Shown here piece by piece: positions 46,701 to 56,863 of a stretch of DNA of 64,000 bases (position 1 is its first letter; each line of letters starts with the position of its first letter). The notes below the pieces were generated by a model. The model was not told the DNA's origin and did not search any database. It was given only the letters and a program-made list of their open reading frames with translations. This stretch comes from Chthoniobacterales bacterium (lineage in GTDB: Bacteria; Verrucomicrobiota; Verrucomicrobiia; Chthoniobacterales; DASVRZ01). The stretch is taken from assembly GCA_039930045.1 (NCBI GenBank), contig JBDSQB010000014.1:1-64000 (forward strand), written 5' to 3'. Both the position numbers and the translations under genes were made by a program.

Positions 46701-47564
46701 TCCAGCGGAGCCACGTTCGACCTCGACGACAACGACCAAACCATCGGCGCTCTTTCCGGGTCGGGTTCCATTCAAATCGGGGTGAGCGCCACCAGCTCCG
46801 GCGGCGGCACTTTGACCGTGGGGAGTGGTGACGCCGACGCCACTTTCTCCGGCAGTATCGCCGGTGCAGGCGATCTCGAAAAGACCGGTGCTGGCACGCA
46901 GACGCTCGCGGCGGCAACCACTTTTACCGGCACCACCACGATCCATTCTGGCAGGCTGGAAGTTTCCGCCAACAACGCGCTCGGCGCTACGAATGCGATC
47001 GAAGTCAACTCTGGCGGCACCCTACTCCTGAGCGGTTCCAGCGCCACGAATCGCATCAACAACGCAGTCAGCATCACCCTCGACGGCGGCACTTTGGCAC
47101 GGACCACGGGCAGCGAGGGCAGCGCCACCAGCCGCAGCAGCACCGGCGTTCTCACCGGGAGCAGCACCGTGGGTTTGGGTGTTCTCACGCTCACCGCCAA
47201 CTCGACGATTGACTTTGGAAATGGGGCCTTTGGCACTCTGAGCTTCGCCGGTTTGGTGACGAACGGGTTTACGCTGAACATCCTCAACTACAGCCGCAAC
47301 CTGAGCGGAGCCTCGCTCGACAATGCAAACGACCGCCTCATTTTCGACGAGTCGCAAAGCAGCAATCTCGCCAGGTTCAACTTCGGGAGTGGTTTCACCG
47401 CCACCCAAAACAGCCTCGGCAACGGCTACTACGAAGTCACGGTCGCGCCTGTGCCCGAGCCCTCGACCTGGCTGGGGGCAATGGGCATTTCTTCCATGGC
47501 GGTTGTGAGATTAATCAGGCAGCGGCGGCGATTGATACGTCCAGTCGCAGCTGGGTTGCGATAA
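40776..47564 (+). CDS. Giant autotransporter-type beta-strand repeat protein with PEP-CTERM sorting signal
   Basis: This 2262-residue exported protein has a signal peptide (about residues 1-36, APWLLFACLGISYWTQSRA). The bulk is autotransporter-associated beta-strand repeats built on units such as GSGGLTKTGTGTLTLSGANTYTG and NTGTLRLG, forming an extended beta-helix. A non-repeat stretch near residues 1020-1180 (GQANGLLGSWATVGADPAEYSTFGI) interrupts it. No beta-barrel domain follows; instead the end is VPEPSTW, a hydrophobic helix and an Arg-rich tail, the PEP-CTERM signal processed by exosortase. It is low in Cys and Lys and rich in Gly/Thr/Ser/Asn. It is probably a surface or matrix adhesin. 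Confidence 0.93.
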   Translation: MLSIPVRITGRKKSALAPWLLFACLGISYWTQSRAATLTWTGAAGNGSIFSSGNWNPAQVPVTGDALIFSGTSSLAADAGSTALTVATLNFDATAGAFVLNGTNTLKLTAAGGITTSSRTAETLNPNILLGIAQTWTSNTSGNLVINGSVANGGYLLTLAGAGLTTINGIISGSGGLTKSSTGVGTLQLNGANTYAGNTSLGSGLTQIGNNSALGTGILTFASSTTKIEAIGGPRTLANNYVFGSTLNVQGANDITLNGSGSFTATRKIYINGTGIFTLNGAISGTGTLTKYGTGTLALAGANTHTGGVSLAAGTLIAANSGVFGAGAISLGSGTLQTAGNALTLANTVSLGGNTIFAGSQNITFSGNATLTGSRTLTNNSTGTVTYNGAISGGAYYFYKKGTGTFAFGGTAANTFTGLTNIYDGGLLLGKTAGVNAVAGALRIGDGVGAVGSAWTQLNASNQIIDTSALTMYGDGELRLLSNNETIGSLTTYGGSITGSGTLGLGGNVTFTSSGTTPATIAANLALNAARTFSIADNPNVAIDMSVSGVISDGASSSAITKTGSGTIDLTGANTFSGGLNVNAGVLQAGANTALGTTAVNLGDTTGTATAGLLFDTSSGLAISNAITARTGSSGTLTLGGLNTSGVNIFAGAITLARSISLTAAAGGEVDLNGAISGAGGITKIGAGIVKLNSANTHSGATVINAGTLLLGASNALGAGAVTVTAGTLDLGSNHSATVGAITLTSGSLLGTGTSTLTSGAAMSVSSGTISLNLAGTGGLTKSTTGDVVVSGANIFTGTSSITAGSFTAGAANAFSASSAVTVSTGATLALQNFNNTIASLAGAGSVTLGSATLTTGGNNTSTTFTGVLSGSGGLTKTGTGVLALGATNTYSGTTTINGGTLRFAVNNAINANSAVTLASGSVLDLANFTGSFGSIAGAGNITQGSGALSFGGDNSSTTFSGALSGTGGITKDGTGTTTLTGASTTTGGTILSNGKIVLSGATGVLATTSITIRTGATLELNNTVAENGNRLADNAAITLNGGSLRLLSDSNGTLESAGLLTIASGASALEVVHNGNLLTNTRLTFTSLGSIASGANVNFTGTGGTLGDAFGPQIYITGQANGLLGSWATVGADPAEYSTFGIRAYGDYYEGIIGLNYNSTAKIVRLSASTLSAAFTLTNSAQTTDLGLNLTNIATVDLGSDSSRTLNLLGGSLIKSTATDTVINGSGVLTAGGSSSASLAISVNPGSSLTIASVIANNSGGTVGLIKSDSGALTLSGANTFTGNVTLNGGTTNISTEANLGAAGNDVTFGGGTLHLTGSFTSSSGKSFSIISSQSGSIDIDAAQTLTLSNTSGALQTGNAAATLIKTGAGTLIVQNANTAFTGTLQVNQGRAELRNAQSLAGSVALNGGTLALVANTSTSFGNTLNILSSSTVQVDRLSGTGAVTHSLGTVNLGASTWTISGANAASLTVGAVNLAGAGIFNPTTADLTTGAIGGSQNLTKSGAGVLTVNGVSTYTGATLVNTGTLRLGVADALPTTTDLTVSSGAGFDLAGFNATTNSLSGAGSVTLGGGTLNTGSNTSSFTGIISGSGGLTKTGNGTLTLTSQSTYTGATNINSGTLFLGGANLLPTSTNLTVAGGATLLLNGNNTAAASLSGAGIVVLGAGSFTTGSSSSTFSGTLSGLGGFIKTGAGTFTISGGSTYSGATSLNAGSVIVRNSAALGDVSGGIVLASGAELQLENDIALGKALTTSGTLRNNSGANIYSGNVTLGGNSTITADAGSIEISGDLALAGNTLTVSGSADSTILGVISGAGSITKSGAGTLIFGDDNTYSGVTSVSSGTLQIASASALGSTAAGTTVAGGATLLIDEAVGGLNVAAEALSLSGSGTLRSNAGQNTWNGNISLGANSSIQVDADTLTLAGNVTESGGSRTLIKTGAGTLLIDGLASQTGGTNITGGNLQLNSSDRLFQSGALVISSGATFDLDDNDQTIGALSGSGSIQIGVSATSSGGGTLTVGSGDADATFSGSIAGAGDLEKTGAGTQTLAAATTFTGTTTIHSGRLEVSANNALGATNAIEVNSGGTLLLSGSSATNRINNAVSITLDGGTLARTTGSEGSATSRSSTGVLTGSSTVGLGVLTLTANSTIDFGNGAFGTLSFAGLVTNGFTLNILNYSRNLSGASLDNANDRLIFDESQSSNLARFNFGSGFTATQNSLGNGYYEVTVAPVPEPSTWLGAMGISSMAVVRLIRQRRRLIRPVAAGLR

Positions 47565-47580
47565 ATTTCTGATTAACCTT

Positions 47581-47808
47581 ATGAAAACTCCCACTATTAT
47601 CGGCATCATCCTTATCATCATCGGCATCGTCTCCCTGAGCATCGGTGGCTTCAGTGTCACCAAGCGCGAGAAAGTGCTCGATCTCGGTCCGCTCCAGGCT
47701 TCCGTGGATAAAAAAGAAAACTATCCGTTGCCGCCTTTGCTCGGTTACGCAGCACTTGCGGGTGGCATTGTGCTCGTAGCCGTGGGCGCAACGGGCCGCA
47801 AGGCTTGA
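47581..47808 (+). CDS. Small two-span membrane protein (DUF3185-like)
   Basis: This 75-residue protein has two hydrophobic segments, TIIGIILIIIGIVSLSIGG (5-23) and LLGYAALAGGIVLVAVGA (53-70), joined by a charged loop (TKREKVLDLGPLQASVDKKE). Small proteins of this layout are common in Gram-negative bacteria and often lack a known role. The ATG is 16 bases beyond the giant PEP-CTERM gene's stop, so it could be read from the same sigma-54 promoter. Confidence 0.8.
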   Translation: MKTPTIIGIILIIIGIVSLSIGGFSVTKREKVLDLGPLQASVDKKENYPLPPLLGYAALAGGIVLVAVGATGRKA

Positions 47809-47869
47809 GCGAGAGCTTTTCTCTCATAAAAAAGCATTGCGCAAAACGCAGCCAGTGGTTTTTTAACGG

Positions 47870-48619
47870 GTGAAAATATTTTCCGTCCTCGCCTTCTGCG
47901 CCTTCACCATTTCTGCCTTTGCCCAGGAGACCGCTTATCAGGCGCTTAACACGGTCGGCAAAGTCAAAGGCCAGCCGTTTCTCGATAACCTGCTGAGCTT
48001 GGAAGGACTCGAGGGGGGCAGCCAGCCAGCGAGCTGGCGCTTGACCTTCGAGGACAACACCTCGCGCTCTGGCTTTCGCGAAATGGAAGTGCGCGGTGGG
48101 CAGATTGTCAGCCAGCGCGCTCCGCTGAAAAGCCCGCATGGCAATGGAAGTCGGATCAACCTGGATCGACTGCAACTCGACTCAGACGGAGCCTTCACCG
48201 TCGCAGAGCGTGAGGCGGCGCGCGGCCATGTGAGCTTTGCGCGGACGAACTATTTCCTCGAAGCCGATGGCGAATCTGGCAATCCCATCTGGCGCGTGCA
48301 GTTGCTTGACACCACGGGCAACCCAGTGCAAACCCTCCGCATCTCCGCCGACAGCGGCAGCATGGTTCGCGCGAATGGCGAGGCCCCGGCCCGAGTCGCG
48401 CCCAACAGTGATTACGTGGAGGAAACCACCACCCGCGAAACCACGACCACCGTGGCGGATCAGCCCGACAGCGAGGGCGATTCCACGGAGTTGAAGATTC
48501 ATCGCACCATGATCCGAACCGGACGCACGATCAAAAACAGCTTCAAGCACGTCGGGGGCTCGATTCAGGAAGTCTTCACCGGTCGCCGCACGGTGGACAA
48601 GGATCTTCCCGGTGAATAG
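47870..48619 (+). CDS. Hypothetical exported protein
   Basis: This 249-residue protein starts at GTG 47870 and has a signal peptide (MKIFSVLAFCAFTISAFAQ). The central domain resembles small periplasmic beta-sandwich proteins (ASWRLTFEDNTSRSGFREMEVRGG), followed by a Thr/Glu-rich low-complexity stretch (EETTTRETTTTVADQ) and a basic C-terminus. The family is not recognised. It ends 54 bases before tRNA-Leu, whose promoter overlaps this gap. Confidence 0.75.
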   Translation: MKIFSVLAFCAFTISAFAQETAYQALNTVGKVKGQPFLDNLLSLEGLEGGSQPASWRLTFEDNTSRSGFREMEVRGGQIVSQRAPLKSPHGNGSRINLDRLQLDSDGAFTVAEREAARGHVSFARTNYFLEADGESGNPIWRVQLLDTTGNPVQTLRISADSGSMVRANGEAPARVAPNSDYVEETTTRETTTTVADQPDSEGDSTELKIHRTMIRTGRTIKNSFKHVGGSIQEVFTGRRTVDKDLPGE

Positions 48620-48623
48620 GTGC

Positions 48624-48651
48624 TTGCAAACGGACTGAATCCCTCTATTTT
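48624..48651 (+). promoter_or_regulatory. Promoter of tRNA-Leu
   Basis: TTGCAA (48624-48629) and TATTTT (48646-48651) are separated by 16 bases. The likely start point lies about 15 bases before the tRNA 5' end. Confidence 0.5.
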
Positions 48652-48672
48652 CGCGGTCCACTCTCATAAAAA

Positions 48673-48756
48673 GCCGGCGTGGCGGAATTGGCAGACGCGC
48701 TAGACTCAAAATCTTGTATCCGTAAGGGTGTGTGGGTTCGACCCCCTCCGCCGGCA
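48673..48756 (+). tRNA. tRNA-Leu (anticodon CAA)
   Basis: This is an 84-base class II tRNA with acceptor GCCGGCG/CGCCGGC, discriminator A and no encoded CCA. The anticodon loop CTCAAAA gives anticodon CAA (UUG codons). The long variable arm forms ATCC/GGGT with loop GTAA. The T loop is TTCGACC. Both the anticodon stem (CTAGA/TCTTG) and the T stem (GTGGG/CCCTC) contain one T-T mismatch as read here. Confidence 0.93.
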
Positions 48757-48823
48757 TTTTAATTGCAGAATGGAATGGTGGATTTCGCAGCATCTTGGTT
48801 AAGATCGCCAAATTCGATCCCCC

Positions 48824-51412
48824 ATGCGCATTTTCAACCTTCTAGTTGTTGCAGGTCTGGCCTGCCTGTCTTCTATTCATGCCTCCTCCAGTGAGCGCAT
48901 CTCTCTCAACGCTGGCTGGCGTTTTCAAAAAGGTGATCCTTCCGGTGTCGGCGACGCGCTGAGTTACGACAAAATCAAGGACTGGCTGCTGCCCACGGGG
49001 AATTCGTTCACCAAACCCGAGGAAGCCAAAAAACGTCCCGATGGTAATCTCGGCGGCCAGATCGAATACACCCAGACTGGGTTCAACGACAGCGGCTGGC
49101 GGCAATTAAACCTCCCGCACGACTGGGGCATCGAAGGTCCTTTTGATCAGAGTCTTCCTGGCGAAACCGGCAAGCTCCCTTGGTCCGGCGTTGGCTGGTA
49201 TCGCAAACATTTCCAAGTCGATGCCGAAAATATACCGGCGCAAAAATACTACCTCGATATCGACGGAGCCATGTCTTACTCCAGCGTTTGGTGCAATGGA
49301 AAATTCGTCGGTGGCTGGCCTTATGGTTACGCCTCCTACCGTCTCGACCTCACTCCTTATATCAAGTCTGGCACTGACAATGTGCTCGCGATTCGGTTGG
49401 ATAACCCGCCGGAATCCTCCCGATGGTATCCCGGCGGCGGCATTTACCGAAACGTCTGGTTGGTGAAAACCCAGCCAGTGCATGTGGCCCAATGGGGCAC
49501 CTTCGTGGATGCGAGCAGTTCCGACATCAAAGTGCAGACCACCTTGCGCAACGACTCAGCCGAGGAGGTGGTTTGCAGCCTGACTTCCACTGTGATGGAC
49601 GCGGGAAAAGCCCACGGTGCAGTGACTGAGCCAACGATCAAGATCGCTGCCGGCGAGGAGAAAACCGTCTCCCAAACGATTCCCCTCGCCCGAGGTTCGG
49701 CCTTTGTGCGGCTGTGGTCGCTGAAGGATCCGTATCTCTACAAACTGGTCTCGCAAGTCACCAGCGACGGACGTTCTTTGGACATCTACGAGACCAACTT
49801 TGGCATCCGCAAAGTGGAGTTTACAGCGGACAAAGGTCTGCAGATCAATGGCCAGCAGGTTAAAATCCAAGGCGTCTGCCAGCATCACGATCTGGGAGCG
49901 CTTGGCAGTGCCATCAACGTGCGTGCCCTGGAGCGCCAAATCCAGATCCTCAAGGAAATGGGGTGCAACGCTATTCGCACCAGCCACAATCCACCTGCAC
50001 CCGAATTGCTCGACCTCTGCGATCGAATGGGAATGCTCGTCATGGACGAGTTTGTTGATTGCTGGGTCAAGCAAAAGAAACCCAATGGCTACAACCAGAT
50101 CTTTGCCGAGTGGGCCGAGCGGGATGTGCGCGCTTTCGTTCGCCGCGACCGCAATCATCCGTCGGTGATCCTCTGGAGCATCGGCAACGAAATCCCCGAG
50201 CAAAGCGCATCCGAGGGGCCAGCGATGGAGAAACAACTTTCCGCCTATGTTCGCATGGAGGATCCCACACGGCCCACGACCATCGGCGTGAGCGACACCA
50301 AGGGCGGTTATAATGGATTCCAGACCGGCGTGGATATTTTTGGCTACAACTACAAACCGGGCGAATACAAAAAATTCCGCGAGGCCAATCCGGCCATCCC
50401 GCTTTTTGGGAGCGAGACATCGTCCACGATCAGTTCGCGGGGCGAATATTTCTTTCCGGTGACCGACAAAAAAGGCGAGGGAAAATCGGACTTTCAGATG
50501 AGTTCCTACGACCTGTACGCGCCTGGCTGGGCGACACTGCCCGACTGGGAATTCAAGGGCCAGGACCAGAATCCATTTGTCGCAGGTGAGTTTGTATGGA
50601 CGGGTTTCGATTACCTCGGAGAGCCCACTCCGTACAACGGCGACAGCACGAATTTACTAAATTATCACACGCCAGAGGCCAAGGCCGCAGCGGAAAAAGA
50701 ACTGAAGGAAATGGGCAAAATCAAAGTCCCGTCTCGCAGTTCCTATTTCGGAATCGTGGACTTGGCGGGATTCAAAAAAGACCGGTTTTACCTCTATCAA
50801 TCCCGCTGGAAGCCGGAGCTGCCGATGGCGCATATTCTTCCGCATTGGAATTGGACCGGACGCGAGGGCGAGGTCACCCCGGTGCATGTTTACACCTCGG
50901 GAGATGAGGCGGAGTTGTTCTTGAATGGAAAATCGCTCGGACGCAAAAAGAAGGCGGAGTTTGAATATCGCCTGCGCTGGGACGACGTAAAATACGAGGC
51001 TGGCGAGTTGAAGGTCGTCGCTTACAAAGGCGGCAAAGAGTGGGCGCGGGACATCGTGAAAACGACCGGCCCGGCGGCAAAACTTCTCCTCCAGCCGGAT
51101 CGGACTGCGATCCAGGCGGACGGAAATGATTTGTCCTTCGTGACTCTCACCGTTGCCGACGCCGAGGGAAAGCTGGTGCCGCAAACGCACAACTCGATTC
51201 AATTTGAAGTCGAGGGCCCTGGTGAAATAGTGGCCACGGACAACGGCGACGCCACGGATCAGGTGGTGTTTTCCTCCCATGAACGCAAAGCCTTCAACGG
51301 CCTCGCGCTCGTCATCGTTCGCGCCCAGCCCGGCGCGGCGGAACCGATACGACTGCGAGCCAAATCAGAAGGTTTGCCAGTTGTGGAGACGATTCTAACT
51401 CCAGTGAAGTGA
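48824..51412 (+). CDS. Exported GH2 family beta-galactosidase-like glycosidase
   Basis: The 862-residue protein has a signal peptide (MRIFNLLVVAGLACLSSIHA), so it is periplasmic or outer-surface. GH2 domains run in order. The jelly-roll comprises LNAGWRFQKG, LPHDWGIEGPF, GVGWYRKHF and SRWYPGGGIYRNVWL. The Ig-like domain is followed by the TIM barrel with LQINGQQVKIQGVCQHHD, IRTSHNPPAPELLDLCDRMGM, acid/base Glu in ILWSIGNEIPEQ and nucleophile Glu in LFGSETSSTI. DUF4982-like and Ig-like C-terminal domains (PVHVYTSGDEAELFLNGKSLG) complete it. Substrate could be a beta-galactoside or a related plant or algal glycan. Confidence 0.93.
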   Translation: MRIFNLLVVAGLACLSSIHASSSERISLNAGWRFQKGDPSGVGDALSYDKIKDWLLPTGNSFTKPEEAKKRPDGNLGGQIEYTQTGFNDSGWRQLNLPHDWGIEGPFDQSLPGETGKLPWSGVGWYRKHFQVDAENIPAQKYYLDIDGAMSYSSVWCNGKFVGGWPYGYASYRLDLTPYIKSGTDNVLAIRLDNPPESSRWYPGGGIYRNVWLVKTQPVHVAQWGTFVDASSSDIKVQTTLRNDSAEEVVCSLTSTVMDAGKAHGAVTEPTIKIAAGEEKTVSQTIPLARGSAFVRLWSLKDPYLYKLVSQVTSDGRSLDIYETNFGIRKVEFTADKGLQINGQQVKIQGVCQHHDLGALGSAINVRALERQIQILKEMGCNAIRTSHNPPAPELLDLCDRMGMLVMDEFVDCWVKQKKPNGYNQIFAEWAERDVRAFVRRDRNHPSVILWSIGNEIPEQSASEGPAMEKQLSAYVRMEDPTRPTTIGVSDTKGGYNGFQTGVDIFGYNYKPGEYKKFREANPAIPLFGSETSSTISSRGEYFFPVTDKKGEGKSDFQMSSYDLYAPGWATLPDWEFKGQDQNPFVAGEFVWTGFDYLGEPTPYNGDSTNLLNYHTPEAKAAAEKELKEMGKIKVPSRSSYFGIVDLAGFKKDRFYLYQSRWKPELPMAHILPHWNWTGREGEVTPVHVYTSGDEAELFLNGKSLGRKKKAEFEYRLRWDDVKYEAGELKVVAYKGGKEWARDIVKTTGPAAKLLLQPDRTAIQADGNDLSFVTLTVADAEGKLVPQTHNSIQFEVEGPGEIVATDNGDATDQVVFSSHERKAFNGLALVIVRAQPGAAEPIRLRAKSEGLPVVETILTPVK

Positions 51413-51415
51413 GGT

Positions 51416-52048
51416 TTACTTCTGCGCCGTGCGTTCGAGTTCGAGCAGGATCGCCTGTTCGGAGCGCGCCTCTGCGAGTTTGTCCGCGTAAGCCTTGGCA
51501 TCGAGATTAAAAGCCGCGATGGCCTTGCTGTCGTTCTTCGGCAAAGCCTTGCGCTTGGCCGTCAGCGCGGCGAAATCGCTCTCCAGTTTTTTGAACGTCG
51601 CGCGGTTGCTGGCCAGCCGTTGCGGCAGAGTTAACATGGGAGTTGGCGCAGCGGTGGCTAGGGGAGTTGCAGTCGATTCAACGGGAGCTGGCGTGTAAAT
51701 AGAGGCTTCCTCGTTGCGCGAATTTTTGACCTTGGCCGCCGCATCCCGCGCCCGTTGCATGGCGTTGTAAAATGGATCGTTCATCTTTTCCGGCTTGCCA
51801 GAGGCGTCCTTGGCTCCCGCTTTGGGCATCATAAAAAATGCGCCCACGAGGAAAGGCAGAGCCAGCAGGGTGAGGAGAAAACCCCGCTTCGTTTCCGCCC
51901 AATGTTTGATGAGGCAAACAATGTTCGCAAACGGAATGAAGATCACCGCCAGCCCCCAGCCCCAGTGGACGCGGAAAGCGTCGATGATAAAAGTCAGGCC
52001 GCCGAAAACCGCGAGAAAGCCGCCGATGATGATGAGGACAAAATACAT
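51416..52048 (-). CDS. Hypothetical membrane protein with coiled-coil C-terminus
   Basis: This 210-residue protein has three hydrophobic segments within the first 80 residues (VLIIIGGFLAVFGGLTFIIDAF, LAVIFIPFANIVCLI, FLLTLLALPFLVGAFFM). A Pro/Thr/Ala-rich linker and a charged helical tail (LASNRATFKKLESDFAALTAKRKAL onward) follow. The family is not recognised. Its stop is three bases from the convergent GH2 stop, and it lies just downstream of ppk1 on the same strand (45-base gap), so it may be co-transcribed with ppk1. Confidence 0.72.
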   Translation of the reverse strand: MYFVLIIIGGFLAVFGGLTFIIDAFRVHWGWGLAVIFIPFANIVCLIKHWAETKRGFLLTLLALPFLVGAFFMMPKAGAKDASGKPEKMNDPFYNAMQRARDAAAKVKNSRNEEASIYTPAPVESTATPLATAAPTPMLTLPQRLASNRATFKKLESDFAALTAKRKALPKNDSKAIAAFNLDAKAYADKLAEARSEQAILLELERTAQK

Positions 52049-52093
52049 AATGTCCTTATTCCAAGCAAAAATGGTGCCTGATGGCCGGTCGAG

Positions 52094-54268
<2,175 letters not shown>

Positions 54269-54386
54269 TTGAGGTTAACTATCTGGCGAATTGCCGCAAA
54301 CCCGGAAATGTGACGTTTTTTACAAAGGGCCACGCCTACTCCACAAGCGTTCGAGGCCGCGGGCTGGATCGAAGTTGTAATCGCGA

Positions 54387-54860
54387 CTACGAAATGGCTT
54401 TGTCGGAGGCCGGGGGGCAATTGACGAGCCTTTCGCGAGTTTTCTGAAGACGCCGGATGGTGACCGCGGCCATTCGGCGCAGGAGCTCGCAGCCAAGCGC
54501 GGTATTTTCCTCGAGCTGCGCCAGAAGCAGCGTAGCATAGAAAAAAATCGTCTCCGTTTCCCCGACGGCACGCGCGTCAAACTGCCAGAGACGCGGCTCG
54601 AACAGCCACGACCAGCCCAGGACATCACCGGCGCCGAGGGTTTCGATTTCCGCCGGGTTCCCGCTGCTCCCTCTGCTGGAAATGAGGACGTGGCCCGTGT
54701 TAATGAGATAAAATCGATTCGCAAGATCGCCCTGCTTCAGGATCAGCTCGCCGTCGGCGAACGTGCGTTGCATGGCAAAATCGGAGAGCAGATCGAGGTG
54801 CTCCGGCGCCAGCTCGGCAAGGAACGGGTGTTGGGCAATGGAAGAGCGGATGGGTTTCAT
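54387..54860 (-). CDS. Stand-alone cyclic-nucleotide-binding-domain protein
   Basis: From the ATG at 54860 (MKPIRSSIAQHPFLAEL) the product is 157 residues. It is a CAP-type cNMP-binding domain: LAPEHLDLLSDFAMQRTFADGELILKQGDLANRFYLINTGHV (read in parts), the phosphate-binding-cassette region GAGDVLGWSWLF and an Arg in QFDARAVGE. After the beta-roll comes only a short helix (CELLRRMAAVTIRRLQKTRERL); the helix-turn-helix of CRP/FNR proteins is absent. It starts 13 bases after the pckG stop on the same strand, so it is co-transcribed with pckG. Confidence 0.85.
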   Translation of the reverse strand: MKPIRSSIAQHPFLAELAPEHLDLLSDFAMQRTFADGELILKQGDLANRFYLINTGHVLISSRGSSGNPAEIETLGAGDVLGWSWLFEPRLWQFDARAVGETETIFFYATLLLAQLEENTALGCELLRRMAAVTIRRLQKTRERLVNCPPASDKAIS

Positions 54861-54873
54861 AACATGAGAGGAT

Positions 54874-56724
54874 TTAAAGTCGGCTGATGAGAAGTTCGCG
54901 CTGGAAGACAATTTCCTTCGGAAGATGGCTGTAGAGGCGCATGAAAAGCTCGTCTTGCAGGCTGAGTTCCCGATGCCATTCCGAGACATCGATCTTCTGT
55001 GCCTCCTCGAACCTTTCCGGTGGCATCTCGGTCTCCAGGCCGCGCAGGTCGAGGTCCTGATATTCCGGCACCCAGCCAATCGAAGTTTCCATGGCGTGCA
55101 TCCCGAGCTGGCAACGCTGCACGATCCATTTCAGCACCCGCATGTTATCGCCGTAACCGGGCCAGAGGAATTTGCCAGCGGCATCCTTGCGGAACCAGTT
55201 CACGTGAAAAATGCGGGGAAGGTGCCGCACATGCCGCCGCATCTCCAGCCAGTGGGCAAAATATTCGCCCATGTTATAGCCGCAGAAAGGGAGCATCGCC
55301 ATTGGATCGCGGCGCACTTCGCCCATGGTGCCAGCGGCTGCGGCGGTCATTTCCGAGCCCATCGTCGCTCCGAGATAGACCCCGTGCACCCAGTTGAAGG
55401 CTTGGAAAATGAGAGGCATCGTAGTGGCGCGCCGGCCGCCAAAAATCATCGCGCTCACGGGCACGCCCGCAGGATTTTCCCAGTCAGGATCAATGATCGG
55501 GCAATTCCGCGCCGGAGCGGTGAACCGGCTGTTCGCATGGCTGGTGAGAACGGCCTTGCCCGCCGCGTCGCGCATTTCCGGAGTCCAATCATTGCCGCGC
55601 CAGTCGATGAGGTGCGCGGGTGCGGTCCTCGTCATTCCCTCCCACCAGACATCGCCGTCGTCGGTGAGGGCAACATTGGTGAAAATGGTGTCCTTTTTGA
55701 TGGATTCCATCGCCATGGGATTGCTCTCGTAGCTGGTGCCGGGGGCGACACCAAAGAAGCCCGCCTCAGGATTGATGGCGCGAAGATGACCATCCGGGCC
55801 GGGCTTGATCCAGGCGATGTCGTCACCGACACAACTCACAGACCAGCCCTCCTCGCGCAGGTGTTGAGGGGGAATGATCATGGCAAAATTCGTCTTGCCG
55901 CAGGCACTCGGAAAGGCGGCGGTCACGTAGGTTTTGCCGCCCTGCGGATCTTTGACTCCAAGGATGAGCATGTGCTCGGCCATCCAACCCTCGTCCCGCG
56001 CCATCGCGGAGGCGATGCGAAGAGCGAAACATTTCTTGCCCAAAAGCGCGTTGCCACCGTAGCCGGAACCGTAGCTCATGATCAGCCGATCCTCGGGAAA
56101 ATGGGCAATGTAAGTGTCCTCGGGATTGCACGGCCAAGCCACATCCTGGGCACCAGACGCGAGCGGACTTCCAACGGAATGGAGACATTTCACGAAGGCA
56201 CCCGTCTGGGTGATCTGATTGTAAACTGCGGTTCCCATGCGGGTCATGATGCGCATGTTGGCCACCACGTAGGGGCTGTCGGAGAGCTCGATCCCGTATT
56301 GTGCGATCGGTGAGCCAATCGGACCCATGCTGAAGGGAATCACGTAGAGAGTGCGGCCTGCCATGCAGCCTGCAAAGAGGACGTTGAGTTGGGTCTTCAT
56401 CTCTGCGGGTGCCATCCAGTTATTGGTGGGACCGGCGTCTTTTTTCGATTTTGAGCAAATGAACGTGCGCTGCTCAACTCGGGCCACATCGCGGGCATCG
56501 CTGCGGACCAGCAGCGAGTTGGGGCGTTTGTCCGGGTTGAGCCAGAGACCAGCACCCGAGGCGACGATTTTCTCCCGCATGAGGCGATCCTCAGTCTCCG
56601 AGCCGTCGCACCAGTGAATATTCGCAGGCCGGGTGAATGCGGCAATTTCGTTTACCCAGGCGACCACGGCGGGCTGGTTGGGCGGAGTGCGGTTGAGTGC
56701 GGCAGGTGCGGTCGTGGTTTCCAT
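54874..56724 (-). CDS. pckG: Phosphoenolpyruvate carboxykinase (GTP)
   Basis: This enzyme decarboxylates oxaloacetate to PEP with GTP, the entry to gluconeogenesis. The 616-residue length fits the GTP-dependent class. Motifs are [12 protein letters not shown] (P-loop with the hyper-reactive Cys), [31 protein letters not shown] (metal Asp), [26 protein letters not shown] and [23 protein letters not shown]. It is followed 13 bases downstream by the cyclic-nucleotide-binding-domain gene and lies beyond the terminator of the alkaline phosphatase gene. Confidence 0.97.
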   Translation of the reverse strand: METTTAPAALNRTPPNQPAVVAWVNEIAAFTRPANIHWCDGSETEDRLMREKIVASGAGLWLNPDKRPNSLLVRSDARDVARVEQRTFICSKSKKDAGPTNNWMAPAEMKTQLNVLFAGCMAGRTLYVIPFSMGPIGSPIAQYGIELSDSPYVVANMRIMTRMGTAVYNQITQTGAFVKCLHSVGSPLASGAQDVAWPCNPEDTYIAHFPEDRLIMSYGSGYGGNALLGKKCFALRIASAMARDEGWMAEHMLILGVKDPQGGKTYVTAAFPSACGKTNFAMIIPPQHLREEGWSVSCVGDDIAWIKPGPDGHLRAINPEAGFFGVAPGTSYESNPMAMESIKKDTIFTNVALTDDGDVWWEGMTRTAPAHLIDWRGNDWTPEMRDAAGKAVLTSHANSRFTAPARNCPIIDPDWENPAGVPVSAMIFGGRRATTMPLIFQAFNWVHGVYLGATMGSEMTAAAAGTMGEVRRDPMAMLPFCGYNMGEYFAHWLEMRRHVRHLPRIFHVNWFRKDAAGKFLWPGYGDNMRVLKWIVQRCQLGMHAMETSIGWVPEYQDLDLRGLETEMPPERFEEAQKIDVSEWHRELSLQDELFMRLYSHLPKEIVFQRELLISRL

Positions 56725-56811
56725 GATTCACGTTATGACTGCCTGCTCGGGGTGGCTTTACAAAAATTGACAAAACCGCTGCTTTTCTTGCGAGTTAGAT
56801 CGCAATCAGAG

Positions 56812-56848
56812 CCAAAAAAAACCCTCCGGGGTGGGACCGGAGGGTTTT
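56812..56848 (-). terminator. Intrinsic terminator of the alkaline phosphatase gene
   Basis: A 12-bp perfect stem (arms 56818-56829 and 56837-56848, AAAACCCTCCGG/CCGGAGGGTTTT) with a 7-base loop is followed on the minus strand by a T run (complement of 56814-56820). It lies 16 bases after the phosphatase stop. Confidence 0.92.
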
Positions 56849-56863
56849 CATGGGAGTTGGATT

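Noticed and set aside
40776-47564. Long open frames on the opposite strand of the giant repeat gene (one of 585 codons at 42966-44723, others of 200-330 codons).
   Set aside because: They mirror the Gly/Thr/Ser-rich repeat code; their proteins are low-complexity Ala/Val/Pro or Gly/Glu strings without signal, domain or start context.
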